A stretch of 64,000 nt of DNA, from the NCBI RefSeq assembly GCF_004168255.1, contig NZ_SEWG01000004.1, positions 62,001 through 126,000 on the forward strand, read 5' to 3'. Positions 8,701-16,298 of this stretch are shown one piece after another (position 1 is the stretch's first letter; the number at the start of each line of letters is the position of its first letter). The stretch comes from Mucilaginibacter terrigena (GTDB taxonomy: Bacteria; Bacteroidota; Bacteroidia; Sphingobacteriales; Sphingobacteriaceae). The notes below the pieces were generated by a model. That model did no database searches and was not told where the DNA came from. It saw only the letters and a program-made list of their open reading frames with translations. The translations under genes were made by a program, and so were the position numbers.

Positions 8701-9207
8701 TTAAAAGCTTTCCAACTCCGGCATTTTAAATGTATTTTTAATCTGCTGTTTGATACTACTTGTGATGAGCAATTCCCATTCACCTGAATATTTAAGCGCC
8801 TTATTCAGGCTCATTTCGCTATCGGTAAATTGCCTGTAAAAGGGGATGCTACATATTGCCCTGCCATGGCTGTCCAATAATTCCAGGCTTACCGAACGCA
8901 CATCGCGACCGTTCATTTTCTTTAGTGTATAGCACCGCGAAACCTCTTCAATCCTTATATGTTCAGGCTTTTCTTCACCCCAGGCAAATAACAGCGACCG
9001 GCTGTCCTCGTCCCAACACAGCAAAATACCGTTGATCATCTCGTAACGCGACAGGTTGATGCCATAAGTTCGGGCAGCTTCTTTAAGCCTGCCAATCATG
9101 CCGGCTTCCTCCTTTTTCTTTATTCGCCTATTTATAGCTATAAACGGTAGCACCGTTAATACCAGTAAAGTGCCTACTACCAGGCTGTTCTCAATAATTT
9201 GTTTCAT
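8701..9207 (-). CDS. Hypothetical membrane-anchored protein
   Basis: A 168-aa protein I do not recognise. One N-terminal transmembrane segment (about residues 8-26, LVVGTLLVLTVLPFIAI) is followed by a basic stretch RRIKKKEE and a soluble domain of mixed beta/alpha character (GILLCWDEDSRSLLFAWGEE; VSLELLDSHGRAICSIPFY). The topology suggests a cytoplasmic domain by the positive-inside rule. It is last in a three-gene minus-strand set with the Rnk/GreA-C protein and the glutamate-synthase-like protein, 36 bp after the former. Confidence 0.65.
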   Translation of the reverse strand: MKQIIENSLVVGTLLVLTVLPFIAINRRIKKKEEAGMIGRLKEAARTYGINLSRYEMINGILLCWDEDSRSLLFAWGEEKPEHIRIEEVSRCYTLKKMNGRDVRSVSLELLDSHGRAICSIPFYRQFTDSEMSLNKALKYSGEWELLITSSIKQQIKNTFKMPELESF

Positions 9208-9243
9208 ACTTTAAATGTTAAGTGCATATTTCATTTTGTTATT

Positions 9244-9624
9244 TCAGGCATCCTGTACCACATCCAGTATTTCAAAGGTCATGACGCCGCCGGGCATTTG
9301 CCAGTCAACCAGCGCCCCTTTATGATAGCCAAGCAAAGCAATTGATAATGGTGCCAGCGCCGACATTTTATGCTGACTGATATCTGCTTCGTGAGGTTCT
9401 ACTATACTAAAAGCATAATGCCTTCCGCTAAGAACTTCTCTAAATTGGATGGATGCGTTAAGGCATACCACATCATCAGGTAACTGATCCCTGGGTATTA
9501 TACTGGCCGACGCAAGTTCGGCTATAAGCTTTTTTAAATTGTAATCGCAAAGGTTTCCATGGTTACAATGCTTCTTTAACAGTTCATGCTCTTTAGCAGG
9601 CATAATTAAATATTGTATTTTCAT
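9244..9624 (-). CDS. GreA/GreB C-terminal-domain (Rnk-like) protein
   Basis: A 126-aa protein. The C-terminal half has the FKBP-like fold signature of GreA/GreB and Rnk: VVCLNASIQFREVLSGRHYAF, then VEPHEADISQHKMSALAPLSIALLGYHKGALVDWQMPGG. The short N-terminal helical part replaces the long GreA coiled coil, so it probably binds RNA polymerase near the secondary channel without classical transcript-cleavage activity, as described for Rnk. That role is inferred from the family. The gene follows the 9650-10858 gene by 25 bp and is probably cotranscribed with it. Confidence 0.82.
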   Translation of the reverse strand: MKIQYLIMPAKEHELLKKHCNHGNLCDYNLKKLIAELASASIIPRDQLPDDVVCLNASIQFREVLSGRHYAFSIVEPHEADISQHKMSALAPLSIALLGYHKGALVDWQMPGGVMTFEILDVVQDA

Positions 9625-9649
9625 ATCAGGATGAATTAGTGAAATTTCG

Positions 9650-10858
9650 TTAGTTGGCAGCGTTTATCGAGGCTTCTTCAACCTTAGTTTGCGGCTCTGC
9701 AGCGCAGGCTGTTATCAACCGCATAGTAGCCGCCATTGTATTTTGGTGAAAAGCGGTTACAGCAGCCACCTTACTGTTTGTGGTTGTTTTTATTAGTCCG
9801 CGGGCAGCGCTAAGGGCCACCTGAAAAGGGCGCACACTGTAACAGGCATGGGCTCCATGCCCTATTACCTGCAAAATATCCCGCTCTTTTGCCAGATTGC
9901 CCGAGGCAATCACCCTGGTTGGCAATGCTTGCTCATCAATAGAAAGCCGTGCGGCGTTTACCGCGGCAAATAATGCGGTTACATCCTTATCACCAGATGC
10001 GCTTTCTATGGTTACAAAATCAAGGTAAACCACGTTTGCTGCCATTACATGGCAAAGCCTGGCAACTAATCCTTGATCTGCTACTGAGAGGCATACTCCC
10101 GTGGGCTTACCACCCGACAGTACTTTAATCCGCTCGAGGAAGGTAATGAGGCAATTTAATGATACCTCTAAAACATCGGGTGAAAAATGTGCCTCTTTTA
10201 GCTTAACCTCTATCATTTTGATATAAGGCCGGGTTGCCGCCTTCCTAAAAACCACCTCGTTGAATGTGCCATCCGGGTTTCTGTAATATGGTTCCATACG
10301 GTCCATACGCCATACCAAGTCGCTGCCGCCCCTGAGTAATTCCGGAACGATACCCACTGTACCTGTGTTAACCGCGCAGTCGCTGGCTTTCGCACTCCGT
10401 GACAGCGCCAGTAAAGAGGGTTTATCGGGTATCGCAGTGTTCAACAATCCTATGTTTAACAGGTTCATGCGATAGGGCATCCGGCAATTACCCACGCCTA
10501 TTTCAGTAAAAAGCATATTACCGGTTATTTGTAAGTTGGTATCACAACATTGAACCGAGCGATAGCCCGCACCAAATACGCTTTCACCGCTGGGGGTATG
10601 ATTAAACGGAACAAGTGTTTGCGACCGCCCGATAACCATTCGCAGGTCAGCATCAGATAACAAGGGGTGCCCTGCCAAAGCGTTTTGCTTTTGGAGCATC
10701 CGCTCCTGCAGCCAAAACTGTGTCAGGGCCAGTAACATACCCGAAAGGGTACACCAAAGATTATCGAAAATAAGGCCTGTAATAACAAGGCCGGCGTTTG
10801 TTAAAAAAAGCAGGATAAAACCGATACCTGCCCAGGTACGGGATGCAGCAAAATTCAT
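9650..10858 (-). CDS. Degenerate FMN-binding glutamate-synthase-domain-like membrane protein
   Basis: A 402-aa protein with two N-terminal hydrophobic segments (about 10-30 and 34-50). The rest follows the order of the FMN-binding glutamate synthase family: PYRMNLLNIGLLNTAI where active enzymes have LNIgaMSfGAlS, NTGTVG where they have NTGEGG, and GGSDLVWRM and RPYIKMIEVKL as usual. The glycine-rich segment after the KMIE(I/V)KL strand is missing. The DGAEGGTGAAP region is replaced by TIESASGDKD, and no cysteine cluster is present near the C-terminus. It is about 100 residues shorter than active relatives. Catalysis and Fe-S binding are therefore unlikely. A binding or scaffold role is possible but not shown. 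Confidence 0.78.
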   Translation of the reverse strand: MNFAASRTWAGIGFILLFLTNAGLVITGLIFDNLWCTLSGMLLALTQFWLQERMLQKQNALAGHPLLSDADLRMVIGRSQTLVPFNHTPSGESVFGAGYRSVQCCDTNLQITGNMLFTEIGVGNCRMPYRMNLLNIGLLNTAIPDKPSLLALSRSAKASDCAVNTGTVGIVPELLRGGSDLVWRMDRMEPYYRNPDGTFNEVVFRKAATRPYIKMIEVKLKEAHFSPDVLEVSLNCLITFLERIKVLSGGKPTGVCLSVADQGLVARLCHVMAANVVYLDFVTIESASGDKDVTALFAAVNAARLSIDEQALPTRVIASGNLAKERDILQVIGHGAHACYSVRPFQVALSAARGLIKTTTNSKVAAVTAFHQNTMAATMRLITACAAEPQTKVEEASINAAN

Positions 10859-10879
10859 AAGTAAGTTTTAATAAGGAAA

Positions 10880-10903
10880 CAAAAACGTTTGTTTTGTCAA
10901 ACG
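10880..10903 (-). terminator. Minus-strand terminator
   Basis: On the minus strand the stem CGTTTG/CAAACG with an ACAAAA loop is followed by TTTTTG. It comes after the small ORF at 10930-11076 and before the start of the 9650-10858 gene, so it appears to end a separate short transcript. Confidence 0.5.
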
Positions 10904-10929
10904 GCCCCAAAACCAGAAACGGCTGGGGC

Positions 10930-11076
10930 TTACTTAATAAAGTCCTTACTTGTTTTTAAGAAAGCATAACTAAGCTTTAAGCCGGTGAGTATAGCAGCGG
11001 GCACACCACTGTTCGTCCGCAATGTAATTGCAGCAACAGGTTTTAATGTATGTAATGCCGGCTGTACGGGCTTCAT
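10930..11076 (-). CDS. Possible small protein (48 aa)
   Basis: This ORF runs ATG to TAA on the minus strand in the otherwise empty 405-bp gap between 10858 and 11264. The product starts MKPVQPALHTLKPVAA and ends YAFLKTSKDFIK. It is basic, with a mildly hydrophobic centre (GVPAAILTGLKL). A terminator-like hairpin follows 26 bp after the stop, which is the main support for a real transcript. I do not recognise it, and chance remains a good explanation. The rest of the gap (11077-11263) is AT-rich and shows no clear promoter box. Confidence 0.3.
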   Translation of the reverse strand: MKPVQPALHTLKPVAAITLRTNSGVPAAILTGLKLSYAFLKTSKDFIK

Positions 11077-11263
11077 GCGTGCAGGAGTTTAAACATAGTA
11101 AACGATAATACAGATACTTTATTATATAAACATTAACATTTCTTTAGAATGCTTTATTATAAACACGATATGGAATGATGTGCAGGCGATTTTTTGTTTT
11201 AATTGTAATACTGACTATTATTGTAATGTCGAATTCAGTTAACCAAACGCTAAACTACCTTTT

Positions 11264-13285
11264 ATGAAGATCAGATTTGCACTCCCCGTGTTATTTGCTG
11301 CCTTTACTTTTAATGCTGTGGCGCAAACCAACAATACCTCCATTGCTGCCTATACGCAGGCTAAAGCGCCTTTGCGCCAAAGCCCTTATATCGAGCTGCC
11401 CCTGGGCGCCATAAAGCCACAGGGATGGTTAAGGGAGATGCTTACGCGCCAGAAAACGGGCGCTACAGGCAACCTGGATAAACTGTACCCGCTGGTAATG
11501 GGCAAACGTAATGGCTGGCTTGGCGGCGATGGCGACCTGTGGGAACGCGGCCCTTACTGGATTGACGGCCTGCTACCCCTTGCCTACCTGCTGCAGGATA
11601 AAGAACTGATAGCCAAAGTACAACCCTGGATAGAATGGAGCCTGAAAAGTCAGCGCGCCGATGGTTATTTCGGCCCGTCGAAGGACCTTTCGCCCGAGGC
11701 GGGCATACAGCGCGACAACGCGCAGGACTGGTGGCCAAAAATGGTGATGCTGAAAGTAATGCAGCAATATTACACGGCCACGGGCGATAAGCGCATCATC
11801 CCCTTCATGACCAAATATTTCAAGTACCAGTTACAGGAACTCCCCAAAAACCACCTGGACCATTGGACCTTTTGGGCACGCTACCGCGGGGGCGATAACC
11901 TTGCCATGGTTTACTGGCTGTACAACAAAACCGGCGATAAATTTCTGCTGGACCTGGGCGAACTGATCCACAAACAAACATTTGATTATACCAACGCCTT
12001 CCTGAATAGTGAAATGATGCTGACTGATAACAGCATCCACGGGGTAAACCTTGCAGAGGGAATGAAAGAACCTATAATCTATTATCAGCACCACCCTGAA
12101 GCTAAATATGCCGATGCCATGGCTAAGGGTTTCAGGGACCTGAGCAAATACAATGAATCGGTGCCCGGTATGTTTGGCGGCGATGAATCGCTGCACGGTA
12201 ACAATCCAACGCAGGGTTCGGAATTGTGCAGCGCGGTTGAGATGATGTACACGCTGGAAAATACACTGGCCATAACCGGTGATGTAGGCTATGCCGACCA
12301 CTTGGAGAAAGTAGCCTTTAATGTATTGCCCACACAAATAGATGAGAACTTTATAGGCCGCCAATATTTTCAGCAGGCCAACCAGGTAATGATAACCCGT
12401 GCTGTCCGCAATTTTGATATCAACCACGATGGTACCGACCTGTGCTACGGCATACTTACCGGCTATGCCTGCTGCACATCTAACATGCACCAGGGCTGGC
12501 CAAAATTTGCCCAAAACCTGTGGTATGCCACGCCCGATAAGGGTTTGGCCGCGCTGGTTTACTCGGCCAGCGAGGTAAAGGCTATTGTAGGCAATAATAT
12601 CGAGGTAACCTTTAAAGAAGAAACCAACTACCCTTTTGACGAGACCATCAAATTTACTTTTGGTAGTAAAAAAGCGGTTTCGTTCCCGCTTAGTTTGCGT
12701 ATCCCGGCGTGGTGCCGTAAGGCGTCCATCAAAATAAATGGTAAAGATTACCGGCAGGCTGACGGCAACCAGGTAGTGAAAATAAACCGCGAGTGGAAAC
12801 AAGGTGATGTGGTAGAACTAACCCTGCCTATGCACGTGTTTAAAAATACCGGTTACGAGAATTCCATATCGGTACAGCGCGGCCCTATTGTTTACGCGTT
12901 AAAAATTGGCGAAGACGTAAAACAGGTAAAAAACACTAAGGATGCCGATGTATACGGCGATAGCTATACCGAAATACGCCCCACTACCCCATGGAACTAC
13001 GGGCTGATACGCGTTGATGATAAAAAGCTTGACGAAAGTTATAAAGCGCAGCCGGCAGCAGCTTTCAGCACTTACCCGTGGAGCCAGGCAAACGCCCCTG
13101 TACAGCTAAAAACTAAGGGCAGGCGCATACCATCGTGGCAGTTATATAACGATTCGGCGGGGCCATTACCATATAGTACAATATGGAATTTTGATACTGC
13201 TAAAGAGGAAGAAGAGCTAACGCTGATACCCTACGGCTGCACCCGTTTACGCATAGCACAGTTCCCGGTGATCGATAAAAGGTAG
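11264..13285 (+). CDS. Beta-L-arabinofuranosidase-like glycoside hydrolase (GH127/DUF1680 family)
   Basis: A 673-aa exported enzyme with a signal peptide (MKIRFALPVLFAAF...AVAQ). The catalytic barrel begins SPYIELPLGAIKPQGWLREM, a hallmark of DUF1680/GH127. The proposed Zn-cysteine catalytic site is complete: E320 and C322 in GSELCSAVEM, and C403-C404 in GYACCTSNMHQGWPK. The C-terminal beta-sandwich domains run from about residue 440. It should release L-arabinofuranose or a related sugar from plant or glycoprotein glycans in the periplasm. GH146 and neighbouring clans look similar, so the exact specificity is uncertain. No SusC/D pair is adjacent. Confidence 0.9.
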   Translation: MKIRFALPVLFAAFTFNAVAQTNNTSIAAYTQAKAPLRQSPYIELPLGAIKPQGWLREMLTRQKTGATGNLDKLYPLVMGKRNGWLGGDGDLWERGPYWIDGLLPLAYLLQDKELIAKVQPWIEWSLKSQRADGYFGPSKDLSPEAGIQRDNAQDWWPKMVMLKVMQQYYTATGDKRIIPFMTKYFKYQLQELPKNHLDHWTFWARYRGGDNLAMVYWLYNKTGDKFLLDLGELIHKQTFDYTNAFLNSEMMLTDNSIHGVNLAEGMKEPIIYYQHHPEAKYADAMAKGFRDLSKYNESVPGMFGGDESLHGNNPTQGSELCSAVEMMYTLENTLAITGDVGYADHLEKVAFNVLPTQIDENFIGRQYFQQANQVMITRAVRNFDINHDGTDLCYGILTGYACCTSNMHQGWPKFAQNLWYATPDKGLAALVYSASEVKAIVGNNIEVTFKEETNYPFDETIKFTFGSKKAVSFPLSLRIPAWCRKASIKINGKDYRQADGNQVVKINREWKQGDVVELTLPMHVFKNTGYENSISVQRGPIVYALKIGEDVKQVKNTKDADVYGDSYTEIRPTTPWNYGLIRVDDKKLDESYKAQPAAAFSTYPWSQANAPVQLKTKGRRIPSWQLYNDSAGPLPYSTIWNFDTAKEEEELTLIPYGCTRLRIAQFPVIDKR

Positions 13286-13330
13286 AATAATTAGGGTAAC
13301 CGATTAATTAACCTACCTTTACCCGCACAC

Positions 13331-13672
13331 ATGGAAGAAAGAAAATATTTAACAACCTGGAGAAAATACATCCCGGTTATACGCCTGCATCTGAAAAGGA
13401 GCCTCAACGAAGATCAAAGTTTTAAACTGAACATCACCGATTTTGAGTCGGCAGGCGATAGGGGAAAATCCGGCTATACGTTTAACATCGCGATGGAAAA
13501 CGGTAAGGTAACCAACAATATCAGCGGCTCGGCAGTAGCCCGCGACCTGTTCGAGGCCCTGAAAACCGACGAAGCGATCAAAGAGATGATCCAGGATAAA
13601 AACGTAAAGATAAGCGTAGGCAAATCGTTTATTTTAAGCATCAAAACAACACACGTATCTGCTTTTAAATAG
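13331..13672 (+). CDS. Hypothetical protein (113 aa)
   Basis: A small soluble, lysine-rich protein starting MEERKYLTTWRKYIPVIRLHLKRSL. It shows alternating beta-strand-like segments (SFKLNITDF, YTFNIAMENGKV, ISVGKSFILSIKT) around a central helix (ARDLFEALKTDEAIKEMI). There is no signal peptide or membrane segment. I do not recognise a family. It begins 45 bp after the GH127 stop and shares its downstream terminator, so cotranscription is likely, but a functional link is not shown. Confidence 0.72.
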   Translation: MEERKYLTTWRKYIPVIRLHLKRSLNEDQSFKLNITDFESAGDRGKSGYTFNIAMENGKVTNNISGSAVARDLFEALKTDEAIKEMIQDKNVKISVGKSFILSIKTTHVSAFK

Positions 13673-13693
13673 AAAATACTCATATAAAACAAG

Positions 13694-13731
13694 AAAGCCG
13701 CCACCGTTAGCTAACGGATGGCGGCTTTTTT
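13694..13731. terminator. Bidirectional terminator
   Basis: A long stem, AAAGCCGCCA-CCGTTAG/CTAACGG-ATGGCGGCTTT with a mismatch in the middle, is flanked by T-rich tails on both strands. It lies between the convergent genes ending at 13672 and 13751. Confidence 0.9.
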
Positions 13732-13750
13732 ATTAAACTGAAATAAAATG

Positions 13751-14200
13751 TTATTTCTGTAGTGCAGGCTGCAGGTGAGTGCTGATAGCTATCCTGTTCC
13801 ACGCGTTTATGGTGATGGCGGCCATTATTACCTCGTTTACATATTTATCACCTAAAACCTCAACGGCCTTGTTATAAGTATCGTCAGTTACGCCGGCTTT
13901 GCTTATCAGCGTAACCTCTTCTGTTAATGCAAGTATGGCTTGCTCCTTTTCATCAAAAAACGGGGTATCGCGCCATGCACGCAATGTGTAAATACGCTGC
14001 TCGGTTTCGCCCAATTTGCGGGCATCCCTGCTGTGCATATCCAAACAATAGGCACAACCATTTATTTGCGATGCGCGAAGCTTTATCAGTTCTTTATGTA
14101 TGGGTTCAAGTTCGGTACTGTTAACATAACTTTCAAGCGCGCTCATGGCTTTGTATGCATCGGGAAGGGTCTGTAATAAATTTGTCCTTTTCATTGTCAT
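13751..14200 (-). CDS. Carboxymuconolactone decarboxylase / AhpD-like protein
   Basis: A protein of about 149 aa of the all-helical AhpD/CMD fold. The redox motif is intact as NGCAYCLDMHSRDARKLGE (CxxC followed by H at the usual position), typical of AhpD-like alkylhydroperoxidases acting in peroxide defence. Start candidates are ATG at 14200 (MTMKRTNLLQ) and 14194 (MKRTNLLQ). The upstream extension to 14227 looks like leader sequence. The substrate is not known. It is separated from the Crp-family gene by a 136-bp repeat element, so regulation by that neighbour is only a possibility. Confidence 0.88.
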   Translation of the reverse strand: MTMKRTNLLQTLPDAYKAMSALESYVNSTELEPIHKELIKLRASQINGCAYCLDMHSRDARKLGETEQRIYTLRAWRDTPFFDEKEQAILALTEEVTLISKAGVTDDTYNKAVEVLGDKYVNEVIMAAITINAWNRIAISTHLQPALQK

Positions 14201-14267
14201 TTTGTTTTTGTTAAGACAAAGGTGCACACAAACATGCCCGCGAAAAATGAACTGAGGTTAAGAAAAT

Positions 14268-14403
14268 GCCCCCTAACCCCCTGAAGGGGGAATATAATAT
14301 CGAACATCCAATTTAAAATATCGAAGTTAAGAAGGCACTTCATTATTTATCATTCTACATTCAGTGTTCGATATTCGGCTCCCCCTTGAGGGGGCTGGGG
14401 GGC
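14268..14403. repeat. Composite palindromic element with GC-rich hairpin ends
   Basis: The outer ends are GC hairpins, CCCCCTGAAGGGGG on the left and CCCCCTTGAGGGGG on the right, each with a GGGGG-type tail and in inverted orientation to each other. Just inside is a perfect inverted pair, AATATCGAACA (14296-14306) and TGTTCGATATT (14365-14375). The centre is AT-rich and codes for nothing visible. The right end abuts the stop codon of the Crp-family gene. It looks like a small non-autonomous palindromic element. Confidence 0.8.
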
Positions 14404-14973
14404 TCACCTCTTAGCTCTTATCCTGCTTAAAAACTGCGGGGTAAAGCCCAGATACGATGCCAGCATGTATTGGGGTACGCGTTGTACAAAATCAGGGAAC
14501 ATGGCCGTAAAATAATGGAATCGTTGCTCATCTGTTTGGTTAAATAAAAAACCTATACGCCGTTGCGACGCTATGAACGCCCTTTGCATAGTAAGCCTGA
14601 AGTAAGTGTCCAGCTTTGGCACTTGCTCAAGCAGCGGACCTTTATCTTTGTTATGCAACAGCAATACCTCTGATGCCTCGATGGTTTGAATATAGGTACC
14701 GGCGGGTACATGGTTCACAATGCTGTCGTGGTCGGCTATCCACCAGCTTTCTAAAGCAAACTGCACTATCTGCTCGTTCAGCTTAGCGTTAACATAATAT
14801 TGCCTTAGTAAACCGCTTAGCACAAAGTATTCGCCTTTGCAATGCTGGCCGGGTTCCAGGATGATCTCTTTTTTCTTAAATTTCTTCAATTCCATACTAT
14901 CGCAAAGCAATTGCTCTTCGGCAGGGGTAAGCTGCACCAGGCGTTTAATATGTGCGAGTAGTTGTGGGTACAT
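14404..14973 (-). CDS. Crp/Fnr family transcriptional regulator
   Basis: A 189-aa protein with an N-terminal cNMP-binding-like beta-roll (about 20-115: FKKKEIILEPGQHCKGEYFVLSG, then IQTIEASEVLLL) and a C-terminal helical region ending QYMLASYLGFTPQFLSRIRAKR, the recognition helix of the Bacteroidota Crp-like group. No clear cAMP-binding arginine or Fe-S cysteine set is seen, so the effector is unknown. It starts 1 bp after the DUF389 stop and so is the third gene of the NhaP/DUF389 operon, possibly autoregulating ion or stress transport. Confidence 0.88.
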   Translation of the reverse strand: MYPQLLAHIKRLVQLTPAEEQLLCDSMELKKFKKKEIILEPGQHCKGEYFVLSGLLRQYYVNAKLNEQIVQFALESWWIADHDSIVNHVPAGTYIQTIEASEVLLLHNKDKGPLLEQVPKLDTYFRLTMQRAFIASQRRIGFLFNQTDEQRFHYFTAMFPDFVQRVPQYMLASYLGFTPQFLSRIRAKR

Positions 14974-14974
14974 C

Positions 14975-16298
14975 TTAATTAATAACCAGTTTAAGCGATG
15001 TTGTTTTATAACGTGTGCGCAACCAATTTTGTAATCTTTCTGTTTCGGTTTTATTCATACGGTTACCAAATTGCGCCATAGCAACCTTTAAAGTATCGGC
15101 AAGTGTTGTATCCACCCGCCTTATCACTATGTTATTTAAACCAAACGATCTCACCTGGGGGTAAAGGGTTTTTATTTCGCTAAGTACTTGCGTATCGGTA
15201 ACCATTTCCAAACTATTTTTACCCTTTACCGTATCTGCCCGGGCCTGTTTACTATATACATCTTCCAGTATACTGGCTTTAATTTGCGAAAGATCAAGTT
15301 GCTGCCGGGCATTCAGGCCTTGCAAAATATTAAGTTTTACCCCTTTTAATTTATATTTTGTAAGGTTTGCACGAAGCGTATCGGTTGTCTTTTTACTTAG
15401 TTCTTCGCCTATTAAAAGTAAATCAATAGATTTTTTGCTGCTGCTGTAGTTATATGTTTTTGTAATAACCTGGGTGTTTTTATATACAAATTGCTCTTCA
15501 ACAAACTTTCTGGCATTTGTTTCAAAAATGCTTTTGTCAACAATGCGGTAGGCCATAAATATACTCGGGATGATAGTGACTATTACAATTATAATAATAT
15601 ACCTGCTAACTTTTTTTTGGATCTCGGTATTGTCAAAATGCTTCTTACTTAATTTCAGATAGCGGGTTATTAAATAGGTAGCTATTGCAATAAATACGCT
15701 GTTAATAAAATACAAATAAATAGCGCCTAAAAAAAAGTACCAGTTACCAATGGCAAGGCCGTAACCGGCAGTGCACAAAGGCGGCATAAGCGCAGTAGCA
15801 ATAGCAACGCCGGGTATAACATTATTTTTTTCGGTACGCGAGGCGGCCACCATGCCTGCAAGGCCGCCAAAAAAAGCGATGAATACATCCCATATAGATG
15901 GCGATGTACGGGCGAGCAGTTCAGATTGCGCCTCGTGTAAAGGTGTAATAGAAAAGTAGATGGTTGAGGTAATAACACTTATTATGGTAGCTACCAGCAA
16001 ATTTTTTGCGCCGCGTTTTACAAGTTCAAGGTCATTAATACCAACACCCAGGCCAATACCCATTACCGGCCCCATAATGGGCGAAATAAGCATAGCCCCT
16101 ATTATAACCGCAGTTGAATTTACATTTAACCCTATAGATGCAATAAAAATGGCAAATACCAGCGCCCATACGTTGGCGCCCTTAAAATCTACATTTTTTT
16201 TTTATCGCTTCAAATATGTCCTGCTCATCCGCCTTATCTTCCTGAAGATTAAAGCGATGAGATAAAAATACTTTTATGCTTTTCCAGATAACAGTCAT
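14975..16298 (-). pseudogene. DUF389 membrane protein, frameshifted at an A10 tract
   Basis: From the ATG at 16298 the minus strand reads MTVIWKSIKVFLSHRFNLQ...DIFEAIK, then meets ten A residues (plus-strand T at 16194-16203) and stops soon after. Removing one A joins it to KKNVDFKGANVWALVFAIFIASIG and then STAVIIGAMLISPIMGP, the DUF389 core, and gives a 440-aa protein. The region 14975-16093 alone is open for 372 aa. DUF389 proteins are multi-spanning membrane proteins of unknown function; about five helices are visible. The start touches the NhaP stop. The tract could be a sequencing error, a phase-variable switch or a slippage site. Confidence 0.85.

Noticed and set aside
11831..12802. Open frame of 323 codons on the minus strand
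   Set aside because: It is antisense to the GH127 gene, whose protein is clearly conserved. The antisense product has no recognisable domain and reflects codon bias.
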